A DNA stretch of 64,000 bases from Diplonema papillatum. Lineage: Eukaryota > Euglenozoa > Diplonemea > Diplonemida > Diplonemidae. The notes beneath the pieces were generated by a model, which saw only the letters and a program-made list of their open reading frames with translations, searched no databases and had not been told where the DNA came from. Location: positions 315,001 to 379,000 of the forward strand of contig JAPJBO010000086.1 in the NCBI GenBank assembly GCA_030068145.1, given 5' to 3'. The translations under genes were made by a program, and so were the position numbers. This document shows, one piece after another, positions 31,034-42,504 of the stretch (the stretch's first letter is position 1; the number at the start of each line of letters is the position of its first letter).

Positions 31034-34000
31034 ATGGCTCGCACTGTGGACGATGTTCTGTATTACCGGCGGATGGAAGTGGTCGTGAACCGAGTCATGA
31101 TGAGACTCCTGGAGTGCGTCCTCAAAAAGAGACCGACGAATTCTAGAGAGGTCCTCATCGCTGTCAGGCAGGAGGCCAAAATGAATTTGCAGGGCACGGG
31201 GTGGCTGTGCGGAGCCTGCGGCAGCTCGAGCGACGGTGAAGACGTGTGCGGGTCGTGCGGCCTCGTGCGAAATGACGAAGTGCCCGTCTCCGAAGCAGGC
31301 GGCGACTCGCTTCTGCTGGCGGTGCGCCACCAACTCGGCCTCCGGGAGGAGGCACTGGCGATGAGAGAAAAGGTCGTCGAGGCGAAAGAGGCGGAACTAG
31401 GCATTCGTACGGTCAAGAACACAGCTTCCGAGCCGAAGCCGAAGGCCTTGAAGTCTTCTCGTTTCGGCGACGGTTCGGACGCGTTGCCTTCTTCCGACAA
31501 AGTGCCCGAGAAGCCGGTTCTGGTGCCGACAGGGTACCTGCCGCCGGCAGTCGCGTCCTCGGCGGACGGTCGCAATGCGTTGAAGTACCTTGCCATGTGG
31601 GCAGACCCGCGGGGTGTCGCCGTCTGGCCCCAAACCACGATCGACAACTTCGTCAGCGACAGCGACTTCCTCGTCGACACCTGGCGGAAGCGCGGCACAA
31701 CCGACAACGAGGCTGCGATGGTCGTCCGAACGCTGTTCGCCTACACGCACTCGCAACTGGCCCCGGAGGTGCTGTGGGCAGTGTGGGTGCCAACCGCGAC
31801 CGGTCGGGGAAGCACGCAGGCGGTGCCCAACAAATGGGAGCCGCTGATTAAAACCGCCGCGGCTCTCGAAGCGCAGTTCCAAGAAGCCCGAGACTCCGTC
31901 GTCCTGCGCCCGACGAGCGAAGTGCGCTCCATTTTTAAGCTCACTCCCCACACCGTGAGCCAAGCTGGAGCGATGCTCAGGCAACGGAAGTCGGTCGACG
32001 CTGTCGGTCTTCACATCTACACCAACCAGAGTAATCTGATGGTAGCTCGCTATGACAACAAACACCGTCGAAATCGACAGATCAGTCCCTTCAGCGACTC
32101 GGTCCTGTGGGTACCCGAAGGGGACGTCTTAAGGGGCAACCGGAATTTGATCCACGATGACCCCGCTCACAGCGAGCTGCCCTTCCCCGGTATTCTTGAG
32201 TACATTGCGGCAAATCTGCCGACGAGCGAGCTACGAGGTCGCACGAAGCAGCAAACCTGGGCCTGCAGGCCGTTCGCCGACGCCGAAGCGAAAAGTCTGG
32301 TGGACGACTGCTTGAACCAGTCCAACCAGCAGAAGCCGGACAAAAGGTTGCACGAACGTGCGGTCGAGCTGCTGAACCGAGCACATCTCCCGGAGCAGGA
32401 CGAGTTTCCCACCGTCGACGCCGACCTTTACCGCGAGATCTTCAAGAGGTCTGCCGCGTTCGACGACAGCAGGCTGATGAATCCCGAAGAAATTGCGCGG
32501 GCGTTGACGGTGCAGTGCCTGTTTTGGTACGGCAGGCACTATTTACTGGTCCTCAGCACGACGACCGTCGAGACGCGGGCGCCTCATTTTCTCGGGTGCG
32601 TCGACACCGGCGAAGTGATTCCCGTCTACCGCGTCGTCGCCAGCTACTGGCCGCAGCAAATCTTTTATCTGCTGAACATGTCTATGCGCGAAACTCAGCT
32701 CGGCAATCACGACGCAGAGCTGGTCATTAAAGCAGACCAGGAGAGCCAGGCAGTGGAAGGTGTTGCTGGGACGTACTATGCGCCCCAGCCGCTTTCTTGG
32801 GAAGACGGCACGTCGCACAGCCCACCTGCCTTCCGCAGGCGGGACAGGGGACTGTTCGGCACTGCTCATCGAACAATGGTCTCTTACACAGACGGCAACC
32901 AGTGGCGGGTGACGTACGGAACAGATGCGCCACAAAAGATAGTAAGGGAAGAGTCTGCGACTCTTTCATTGAAAGCTTGGATGCTGCCACAAGTGAGGCC
33001 GTTGATCTACTTCACGAACCGCGCACTCGAAGTCCTGCAGGAAGAAGGAGATACGCTGTACAAGACTTATCGAGGCATCGGTTGTGCGCTGTCGCGCGAT
33101 GTGTACTCTACTGGGAAGGTTTTTGTCTGGTCGCAGTACTCGTCAGCCAGTAAAGATCAAGGCGTTGCCGCTGCTTTCGCGAAACGAGACATGCCATCAG
33201 CAGTCTTCACTATTCATGGGTCGTCGTGCGTTCCAGTCATGCGATACTCAAGGTTCGGGCGGGAGGCCGAGCTGTTGTTCCCGTACAACTCGTCATTCAG
33301 GGTCGCCGAGTCACTCACAAAGGACCAGGCGCAGATTTTGGGAAAAGAGAATTTACAGCTGTTTACACTGGAAGAAGTGACAGAAGTTGACATGCACTGC
33401 ATCTTGGTGCGCCGGCTGCTGCCGTACGCTGCGACGACAGCGGCTGCTTCTGTTGTGTTCCAAGCGGAAGCCGCGCTGAAGGGCAACAAGTGTTTGGAGC
33501 TCTCCCTTTCGCACAACGCAGTCGGCCATGTTCCTTCGCACTGGCAGGTTTTCTTCCACGAGCCTTCACATGGTTGTCCGATTGACGGGTCCGCGTCGTG
33601 GGAAAAGCCGTCTTGCGAATCTCAACTGTTAGACACGCTAGAGCAGGCTTCCAACGGCCTGCCTCCGGTCAAAGAGAACGAAACACCCAACTACTTACTC
33701 GTCGCGTCTGAGTTCCCAGAAGGAAAGTCCGGTACCTTTGGTCTGAAGTCCTTGAAAGTGGCTAGCAACTGCGCCTTCGTCACGCAGGGGACTCACAAAA
33801 GGACGGGTACTGACACCTTAAGGTTTGAAATCGGCAGCGATCTATCGCAAGTCGTCAAATGGGAGGACAAATGGGTTCTTTATAACGAAGACGACGACGA
33901 CGATACTGAAGAAGTCAACAACGGCGGAAGTAGTCAGCCGGTGCGCAGGCGTGCGTCACCATATCTGCTGGGTGAGTGGCCAGAAGAAGGAGGCGAAATG

Positions 34001-37000
34001 GGGCCCGTCGTCAGGCCAGCGCAGTATTTCGATGTGCCAAATATTCTAGCACCACGGTGCCCTAACTATCACACATTGAGCTCGGTCGAACTCGACCGGG
34101 AGACTCATTGGTGTTCGGTGTGCGACAATGAGATGGCTGCAAAGGTTTACTACGCTTGCTCGAAATGCGACCACAAGGCACACCTGCAATGCCTCAACAG
34201 CGTCTCATGGGGCGGTATAAAGTTTTCATTGGAAGGCAATACACTCGTGAAGTATTTAAACAACGAGGTGGACGTCCCGCAGATCACCTCTTTGATGTCT
34301 TCGGTGTCCTCGCATATGACCAGTGTGTTCGTGGACCAAAACGGCTTCGAGACACCGTGCCGGCAAATGTGGCATTCAAGCGTGCAGCGTCTTGCAAGAT
34401 TGGCGGCCTTGGCGTTGATTCCTCACGACATCCCGCTGCAAGGCGAGGCCTACCAACCTGCAGGCAAACTGCTGCGTGCAGCGAATCGGCTCGCGCAGAG
34501 GAACGTGGACAGACTTCGAATATTGGGGAAGAGTGGCGAAAATACCAGCATTCGTCTGCAAATGGCGGGCCACCCGAAACTGTCAGGGAGTTTCTGGTGC
34601 GTCACGGCAGAGCTTCGCAGGACGGCCGCTCGACCAGGTTTGGCTGTCGGAGACGAGGGTGCAATCATGGCGGCGCGGATCGTGAGTCTCAACGTGCCGC
34701 TGAAGGTGGTGGGTTTGCGCAACAACAGCGTCGGGCTTGACGGCGCAAAAAGGCTTCTCGAGAGCGTGAAGCAGAACACGAGCGTCGTGGAAGCCACTCT
34801 GGGTGACGAAGTTGTAGTTGACCCAGAGCTCGAAATTTACAGGCAGGCGCTCTCCCTCAGGTGCATGTACCACAGCTGCAAGAGCAGAGGCGTCCCTTTG
34901 CTCGATGGACACCTGTCTGGTACCGGCGAGCAGTGGCCGCGCGTCTTCTCGCTGGCGTTGGGTGACATCCCGAATCTAGAGCTGCCCATAGCTGGTATCC
35001 TCGACCAACACCCCGTTGGCTGGCAGACAATGGCGCAGAACTTTAAGTTCCCCCCGCGGGCCAGTCCTTTGACACTGCACTACGCCTGCAAAGCCGGGCT
35101 AGTGCGCGCCGTCGTGCCGCTGCTGGACGACTGCAAAATTGACCCCAACGCATTAGACGACGAGAACGTGCCACCTCTGATGAAAGCCGTTCGACAACAC
35201 GCATTTGAGTGCGAAGAAGGCGAGGCCGCTATCAAGCGCCTCGTCACGAACGAAACTGTCAAGAGAAACGAGGCTCTGCTGCTGGCAGTCCGTGCATGCG
35301 GGCCAAAGGTGACTGGCGTGCTGCTGGACAAAGGAATGGCTTTGGAAGCGACGCAGAAAGCGGAGCTTCTCGTGAGAGCGGTGAAGAATCCCGCATACAA
35401 CAGCGACCGGACGGCCTTCGGTCGGCTTTTGAAAGAAGTCGGGCCAAACGACCTGACGGGCCATGCACTGCTGTGCGAGGCAGCCAAGGTAGGATCGTTC
35501 TACGCGATCGAAGATCTGGCCACTGCTGGCGCTCCAGTAGACGAGACCGACGAGTGGCAGAGGACAGCCCTTCACTTGATTGCGTCATCTTCCTCGAAGC
35601 TTTCCCTGGGCCCCGAGCAATTTAAGGTCGTCAAAATGCTGGCTACACCGAGCGTTCTCCAACACGTGGACCAAAACGATGAAACTGTGTTGATGGCAGC
35701 CGTCCGTTTGACCCCGCCGCTGGCGTTCTTCATACTCAATGAGTGCGTGACGCCTCGGGCGCACGACGTCAGGATCCTCCACATTGCGAGCGCTAACAAA
35801 TATTTTGACACCGCTGACTCTGTTGAGTCGCTTGCTCTCTTGTTCCCGAAGGAAGTCCCGCTTGAAAAAACCGAGTGCTTGCACCACGCGTGCGCCGCAG
35901 GGTTTCTGCACGTGGCGCGTTTCTTGATAGAGCAGAATGCCAGCGTCGTGCTCCAGAATGGAAGCGGCAACACGCCACTTCTTTGCGCCTGCGGGTCTTC
36001 TTCTTTCGACTGGGCCAAGTCTGACAACGGGCAACAGTTGATTGATGACCTGGCAAGAGACGTGTTGGAAGTTGTCAACTCCAGTGACGAATCTGCGTTG
36101 TACCGCGCCATGGCTAACGGCCTCATAGAGACTGCCGCTTACCTTTTGTCGCTGGGTGCAGAGATTCGAGGTGCCGACGGAGTGCCTGCTTCGTTTGCTC
36201 TGGCGAAGACGAACACCTTTGAGAGCCAGCCTCGCGGGCGTGAGATCATCAAACAAGTTGTGCAGCATGAGAGCGAGATGGGCACAGGCTACATGCATGG
36301 TACCAAGCTCAACGCACTCTACAATGCGTGCAAACAACGCCGCGTTGAGTACACGAGGCTGCTGCTAGAACTGGGTGTCAGTGCCGAAATGGGCGAAGGT
36401 TTTGAAACGGCACTTGGTGTGGCGTGCAGCAATGCTGTCTTCGGAGAGCACCTTGACGTTTTCGAGCAACTCATCGAACCGCAGTTGCTACTCAAGCTCA
36501 GCGATCCCGCCGCCGAAGACAGCCACCCGCTCCTCATTGCAGTGAGGAAGACAAACTTTGCAGTCATTCCCCCGCTGCTGAAGCGCCTCCCGACACAGAA
36601 CAAGGACAACGTCATTCTGAAGGCAGTGGGAAAGCTGCTATTGCTCGAGGGCTTCGACTGCGTCGAAGGAGCGGAGCTTCTGCAGGCGATGATGAAGCCG
36701 AAGAACGTAAATAAGCTTCTTGGCGGCATGACACCACTGTTCAGAGCTGTGGAAGCCGGATACCTTCACTTGACACGAGCTCTGCTCGACCTAGGAGCAG
36801 ATCCTTCAATTACGAATGCCAACGGAAGGAGCCACTTAGTCGAAGCATGCACGGTCGAGGCGTTTTCGTGTTCCGACGGGAGAGCTCTAATTCACAGGCT
36901 CGTCACACCGGCGCTTCTGAACGGGAACCCGAACCCTCTGTTTCATGCTACTTGCTATGGATGCATAGAAATTATGGAGGAATTGCTATCCATCGAAGGC

Positions 37001-38290
37001 ATCGACGTTTCGCTTGCCGTCGAAGACCATGACGAACAGAGTGTTGACAGGAATATCCTCCATGAAGCAAGCGATACCTCAGATTTGAACTCTCCTGAGG
37101 GCTGCTCCGTCCTTCGCCGAGTACTAGCTCAAGCTCCGCCAAGTTTCATCACAGCACGAACTACCGACAAGAAGAAGACACCTCTACATTTGGCTGCTGA
37201 GAATGCCCATTGGCTAATTCTAGAGCTGCTGCTACAAGCCAACTTTGATGCCGTCAAAGTGACTGACGGTCGCAACCGAACTGCATTGCACTACATTGCA
37301 AAGAACTGCAGCGCCATTAGTGCTGGACAAGAGATGAAAACCTTCCGCAACCTTGCTCGTAGACCTATTCTCAATATGCAAGATACCGACGGCAACACTG
37401 CGCTACACATTGCGGCGAAGTACAACGCATGTCAAGCAATTCTTTTGGTGTGTACTCTTCGACTTCTTGCAAGAGTTCTACACCAGGTTCCAGCCAAACC
37501 TGGTTCATACGATGGCGTTCAGATCGTAGCAATGAAATAGCAATTGCCTTCGGCTTCGTGTAGGAGTCAATTGGCAGCCAATGAGCGCCACATGTTTTAA
37601 ATTCAATCCCACAGCTCGAATGCGGGGCTTCGATAAATGTGGCCAACAGCATGAAGTCCACGGCGATGCACCTGAGCTGTTTTGCACGCACGTTTACATC
37701 GGAGATGTGCACTTCAATGCTCGACGCGGGTGCGAATGCAAATGCGATAAACGCGTGGGGACACGTTGCCCTCGATTATTTGCTTCACAAAAATCCCGAC
37801 TGCGACTTCGAGGTATGGTTAGTCTTCTGTTTCCTACAACCACCTAGCCGCGAATTGCAGCGAGTACATAATGCTCTAAACTACACCATGATTGCGCATG
37901 TAGCCTTCCATTAACATGACAACAACAACACCGATGCAGACGGCTCAATTGCTCCACTCCGCAACACGCGAGCCTATTTCAAAAAGCACCGCCGTGCGAG
38001 GGGCCAGGCTACGTTCCCTTTTGGGATTGCCAGACGAGCAGCTTGGCGAAGATGCTCCCGCGCACTACCCGCTTAGTGAAGCATCAACGGACGAAGAGGG
38101 GCCAGGCTACGTTCCCTTTTGGGATTGCCCGACGAGCAGCTTGGCGAAGATGCTCCCCCCGCGCACTACCCGCTTAGTGAAGCGGGTAGTGCAGAAGCAT
38201 CGACGGACGAAAGCTCAGACGAATGCTCGGTCGACAGCAAAAGCGACGGCGTCGGAGATCGTGAGCTTGATAAGGACTCAGAATGGATGA
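31034..38290 (+). CDS. Giant zinc finger / ADP-ribosyltransferase-like / ankyrin-repeat protein, three exons
   Basis: Exon 1 is 31,034-37,447 (donor TTG|GTGTGT), exon 2 is 37,705-37,812 (donor GAG|GTATGG) and exon 3 is 37,940-38,290; all junctions are phase 0, giving about 2290 residues. A RanBP2-type finger (WLCGACG...DVCGSCGLV) lies at residues 56-78. A mono-ADP-ribosyltransferase-like domain at about 660-760 has YRG, WSQYSSAS and REAELLF in the R-S-ExE order of arginine-specific ARTs. A Cys/His zinc module follows (CPNYHTL...HWCSVCD...CSKCDHKAHLQC, about 1010-1055). An LRR-like stretch (VVGLRNNSVGLDGAKRLLESV) precedes a long ankyrin array from about residue 1345. Modification of a protein target recognised by the ankyrin array is inferred. 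The region from residue 100 to 650 is unassigned. The stop TGA comes from the first bases of an adjacent transposon. Confidence 0.8.
37998..38193 (+). repeat. 98-bp tandem duplication in the last exon of the ankyrin/ART gene
   Basis: A unit starting GAGGGGCCAGGCTACGTTCC at 37,998 repeats from 38,096 with a 3-base insertion in the second copy. 98 is not a multiple of three, so the duplicated segment shifts the reading frame: the second copy gives the peptide GLPDEQLGEDAP only in another frame. Confidence 0.9.
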
Positions 38291-38309
38291 GCCAATTCAC
38301 CTACCCCCT

Positions 38310-38451
38310 GATCGAGTGTAATCGAGCGTAATCGAGCGTAATCGTTTGGATTAGAATGCAAAGAATCTGTGGCGATAATCTGCATCGCCGACGGCGCGGT
38401 TATCTCTTCGCACGTGATGTGTCATGCTTTCGCCTCTTTAGCTCGTCTTGA
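38310..38451 (-). repeat. Severely truncated LINE 3' end, copy 1
   Basis: These 142 bases appear identical to 42,505-42,646, the 3' end of the nested LINE. On the minus strand they comprise the last codons, the stop, a 90-base 3' UTR and a tail of GATTACGCTC/GATTACACTC units. Degenerate units of the same array (GAGCGTAATA, GAGTGTAGTA) continue to about 38,505 on the other side. Confidence 0.9.
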
Positions 38452-38813
38452 GCGTAATAGAGTGTAGTAGAGTGTAGTAGAGCGTTGTAGAGTGTGATCG
38501 AGATTGACACTAGTATTTTGGGTTCGACCACTGGTGGACCCCTGACTGGCCCATGGGCGACCATGTTGACCACTGACTGGCCCCAGAAGTGCCAAGCATA
38601 AGCATACGAGGGACGGAAACCGCAGGCAAGTGGGCGATGTGCATATGAGACCGGAAGCTTTCGGGGACTGCAGGCGAGTTGGTGGCGAAAAGGGACAAAG
38701 ATCTTCGAGCGACTGTGAGCAGCCTAGCAAGACGGGATGATGAACGATGATGAAAAAAGAAGAAGCGCTAGGCCGCTCGAAAGCACACGAAATCCGCACC
38801 TTGCGTTGCAGCA

Positions 38814-39827
38814 CTACAGCAGAAAGACGAGCTTCTTCCTCGGCTCTTGGCACTCCTCTGCCTTCCTCTTCACCAGGACAGTCCCTGGCGGGTCAGCATC
38901 CGGTAGCTCCACCGGCTGGTCAGGTAGCTCCGCCGGCGGGTCAGCATCCGGTAGCTCCACCGGCTGGTCAGGTAGCTCCCCCGGCGGGTCAGCATCCGGT
39001 AGCTCCACCGGCGGGTCAGCATCCGGTAGCTCCGAGGCCCTGTCTTCGGCTGTGCTCGTGCCTGCAGGCTTCGTCGGCTTCGGCTTCTTCCAGATGTCGA
39101 AAAGAGATCTGTAGCTGGACAGATCCTCTTTCGCGGCAGCGGCTCGCCTTTCTTCCTCTCGTCGCGCTTGAGCCCCAACTCGAGAGTCTTGCAAATGAGA
39201 CCCTCGCTTCTTCTCGACCGCAGCCACCGCGGTCTTCTCCAGCAGAGCGGCGCCCTTTTCACAGCCGCTTATGTGGGCTTCGTAGGGGGCTAGCCTGAGC
39301 TTGTCCTTGTCCCCCTCCTTGGCGACGAACACCACCTTTGAGCATCCCACGCAAGATACGGTGGGCGAGATGCCTTTACCGACCTTGAAGGCCGGTTGCA
39401 GGTCGGCGCCGGTTAACTTAGCGGCTAGCTGGGCCGCTGTGTTCGCTTGCTTGCCTGCCGCCCGCTTCTCGGTTGCGTCCAGCACGACAATAAGCTGTCG
39501 TGCGTCCGCTCTGGCTGCTGCGAACAAGTCCGCCGGCCCAACGACCTCGCGGATGCCGGTGTCATCGTCGTCGAGGCGCGCGGCGGATTTCGGCAGCGTG
39601 TACCGAACGGCGGTGGGGGCTAGGGAGACAGTAAAGCCCTCCCTTCGCGCGATCGGCACCGCTGCGTCTCGTGCCTTTTTGACGTACTGCGCAAGGTCGT
39701 CACCCCCCTGCTCAACGTACAAAACGGCCTCTGCGGCCGCTGTTCGGTCCTTTTTGGTAAGGAGCTTTTTTGTGCGCTCCCCCCAAATCACCTTCATGGT
39801 GAAGCTGATCTCATTCTCGCGCGGCAT
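38814..39827 (-). CDS. Transposon-encoded protein with Cys/His motif and ELPDADPP repeats
   Basis: From ATG 39,827 this encodes 337 residues (MPRENEISFTMKVIWGERTKK). The central part holds a possible zinc site, CVGCSKVV...YEAHISGC (C-x2-C...H-x3-C), which could be a DNA-binding finger. The C-terminal third has six or seven copies of an acidic, Pro-rich ELPDADPP(V/G/A) unit, ending in a basic KRKAEECQEPRKKLVFLL. It lies downstream of the 724-residue ORF on the same strand, inside the TIR element, so an accessory role in transposition is inferred. I recognise no family. Confidence 0.6.
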   Translation of the reverse strand: MPRENEISFTMKVIWGERTKKLLTKKDRTAAAEAVLYVEQGGDDLAQYVKKARDAAVPIARREGFTVSLAPTAVRYTLPKSAARLDDDDTGIREVVGPADLFAAARADARQLIVVLDATEKRAAGKQANTAAQLAAKLTGADLQPAFKVGKGISPTVSCVGCSKVVFVAKEGDKDKLRLAPYEAHISGCEKGAALLEKTAVAAVEKKRGSHLQDSRVGAQARREEERRAAAAKEDLSSYRSLFDIWKKPKPTKPAGTSTAEDRASELPDADPPVELPDADPPGELPDQPVELPDADPPAELPDQPVELPDADPPGTVLVKRKAEECQEPRKKLVFLL

Positions 39828-40156
39828 CTTAGAATTCAAACCCCCTGCAATAAAGTTCACAATGAAAGATTATCAATGCAGCACGAAGCGAAGCACAACC
39901 AGATCACACGCTTGAACGCACACAACATTCGAGACAAGGCATCGAATGCACGACAGCCACTGATAGAGAACGACAAGAACGCAAGAGAGATGGGACAAAC
40001 ATATGACGGCATGCGTTTTCGTAGAGTCCGTACAGGCCAGATGGTTTATGTAAGAGCAGCAAGAATGAGGACGTCGTCTGAATGAAAATGAGCCTGCTGA
40101 CCGCAAACAAAATTACTTGAGCAGAGGAACGAGAAGCTAAAGTGACCCATGGTTAA

Positions 40157-42331
40157 TCAGGAGTCAGCGCTTGACGAATCGTCGGCGCTGTCGGACTCGT
40201 CGGACTCGTCAGAATTGTCGGACTCGTCGGAATTGTCGGACCCATTGGACGAGGTACTACTGCCTGACTTGTTCGATGATTTCCCAGCCTTAACCGTAGG
40301 GTTCTTTTTCCGACGTTTCACAGAGTGCTTTCCCCCGGGCTTCTCCGGACGCTTTCGCCCGACCTTGCCGTAGGTAGTCGGCAGCTTGAAGTCGGACTTG
40401 TCGAAGGCGATGATGGCTTCGAGAAGGTCGCTCATTTTGCCCTTTTTGGGAAGGCGTCGCTTCATGCTTTGACTCAATACGCATGCGCGAGTGCCGTTTT
40501 CAGCAATCTCCTTCGGGGTCAACTGCTCGATTGCCTCCAAGCGTGTCTTCGCGATCTCTTCCCTTGCATCGCGCTTGCGCTGGCTTTCATCAGCAAGATT
40601 CTGTTTTCGCTGGGTGTGTGCTTCGAACTCGTCTGCCAGGCGGTGGGACCTTTCAATGCAGTTTTCCCATGAACGGTACACCGTATCACAAAGAGTCGAA
40701 ACGGCGCAGTCCCGAAGCAGCCACTCGCTGATCTCAGGTTCGTTTCCTCCTCGAATAACAGCTATACCCCTGAGTACCTCATCGGTGACAGTCTGGTTCT
40801 TGCAGTCTTCAACAGTCTGCTTCACCACACCTACAGGGGTTTCCGTTAAATTCGGATTGCAGTTCGGGGGTGCGTTGGCTGCATTCGACATGTTGATGTA
40901 CTTGTCGAATTCTAGGCGCTTGAAATGCCGCACGTATTTCATTACGTGCCCAACCAGAACTTCGGCTTCCTCGGAGACTGCAGTACACTCAATTTCTTGG
41001 GGTATGTCGGACTGTCGATGGGGAGCGAGGGCGTCTTTTAAAGCTGCTGCGTATCCAGATAGCTTTGCACCAGGCTTGTCCTCGACAAGGAAAACATCTT
41101 CGAGTTCCACAACACCGAACTTCAGCTTCGACTTGGATGCGGTTTCCACCACTCGGATCTGCAACGGGACGACGCATCCGAACCAGTCCTTCTTGCCCTG
41201 CACGACCAATTTCTGAAGATCGTGGTCACCCACATTCTTGCAGAGGCAACACAGGATGCTGCACCACGCCTCCTTGACGGTGCCGAGCTGGTCAAGATGC
41301 CAAAGCAAGTGCGTCAGAGGATAGCAGAGCGACGTGAACAGCAAGCGGAGGACGCGGAGCTTCGGAAGGAACGACGTGCCCACGAGGGCCTCATACAGCT
41401 TGAGGAACCGGTTTGGCACACGCTTCTTTGCTATTGGGCTGGACGCGTACAGCAGGACTTGCCGCGTGGAAAGATAAAGCCGCGCCCACTCGGCAAGAGG
41501 TTTTCCCCGAATCTCTTCTGAAAGGCTGTAAGCTCCGGCCGTCAGTGTTGAAAACCGACCGGCTTTGACTGGTGCCCAAAACACGCCTGCTGGGCTCACG
41601 CCAGCGTTTTCTTCCAGCCAGTGGTGGAAGGCATCGTTTCCTGCGATGAAATCATACGCCAATGGAATGAGTGATCGCAAAGGAAGGTCGGTCGCCAGAC
41701 ATTTTTGGACGGCTTTGTCAGCAAGGTGCAGGCGATGCACGGGCTCCATGATGACCTCGTCGACGGCCCCACAGGCGTACAACTCACTAGCCGTCGTGAA
41801 GAGGCCTCTGTCTGTAACAACCTTCTTCATCCTTGGGAGCAGTGCATCGCCAGGGAGATCGAACCCCAAGGCAAGGAGCGACTCTTGCAGCTTCTGAAAG
41901 TAGTCCAGCACGTACTGGAGATACTTCGTCGTCGTTGCTGGATCCTTCTGCCGCACAAGTGCTGCAAGCACAAGCCGCGTCCTCCACCTCTGCTCCATCG
42001 TGTCCAGGTACGAGAACGTCAGGCAGAGGATATCCTTGCTCCCCGGAAGCTCTCCTGCATCCCCGGCAATGACGAAGTCACCACCCCCAAGCCGGAGCAG
42101 AAACTCCATGTCACCGAGGACAAGGTGCCTACCAAGCGCTCGGCGAACAGCCCTATCGCCTGGAACTGGCCCGCACGGAATGCCGAAAGGCCCAAGTACT
42201 AGCTGCGCTAAATTGAATATATGCGAGCTAATGCGAGATACTGGTACCCGAGCCCGTACGCACTCGACAACCTGCTTCCGCAAGTCAGCCCGAACTTCCT
42301 GGTCTCCAGCTGCACGGCCTGTCTCGGTCAT
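40157..42331 (-). CDS. Large transposon protein, candidate transposase, no recognised family
   Basis: An uninterrupted 724-residue frame from ATG 42,331. The N-terminal half has conserved-looking segments such as GDFVIAGDAGELPGSKDILCL, VVTDRGLFTTASELYACG and EPVHRLHLADKAVQKCL, whose spaced Asp and Glu residues could be part of a DDE/D site. I cannot assign a catalytic triad with confidence. The middle is helical and Cys-containing (CSILCCLCKNVGDHDLQK). The C-terminus is basic (KVGRKRPEKPGGKHSVKRRKK) followed by a Ser/Asp acidic run. As the longest ORF in the TIR element other than the LINE, it is the best transposase candidate. The intact frame suggests recent activity. Confidence 0.6.
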   Translation of the reverse strand: MTETGRAAGDQEVRADLRKQVVECVRARVPVSRISSHIFNLAQLVLGPFGIPCGPVPGDRAVRRALGRHLVLGDMEFLLRLGGGDFVIAGDAGELPGSKDILCLTFSYLDTMEQRWRTRLVLAALVRQKDPATTTKYLQYVLDYFQKLQESLLALGFDLPGDALLPRMKKVVTDRGLFTTASELYACGAVDEVIMEPVHRLHLADKAVQKCLATDLPLRSLIPLAYDFIAGNDAFHHWLEENAGVSPAGVFWAPVKAGRFSTLTAGAYSLSEEIRGKPLAEWARLYLSTRQVLLYASSPIAKKRVPNRFLKLYEALVGTSFLPKLRVLRLLFTSLCYPLTHLLWHLDQLGTVKEAWCSILCCLCKNVGDHDLQKLVVQGKKDWFGCVVPLQIRVVETASKSKLKFGVVELEDVFLVEDKPGAKLSGYAAALKDALAPHRQSDIPQEIECTAVSEEAEVLVGHVMKYVRHFKRLEFDKYINMSNAANAPPNCNPNLTETPVGVVKQTVEDCKNQTVTDEVLRGIAVIRGGNEPEISEWLLRDCAVSTLCDTVYRSWENCIERSHRLADEFEAHTQRKQNLADESQRKRDAREEIAKTRLEAIEQLTPKEIAENGTRACVLSQSMKRRLPKKGKMSDLLEAIIAFDKSDFKLPTTYGKVGRKRPEKPGGKHSVKRRKKNPTVKAGKSSNKSGSSTSSNGSDNSDESDNSDESDESDSADDSSSADS

Positions 42332-42504
42332 TTTTTCAGACTAATATTCTTGTTTTTATTCCGATTTCAATATCCTGTCATCAGCACCTTTTTAGCCCCG
42401 GAAGAAGGTGCGTTAGTGGGTACGTTGAACCGACCAATCAAGATTGCCTGAGTGTTACGCCGTTAATCAATTACTGCAGTACCCCCCCAATTCACCCAAA
42501 AGTT

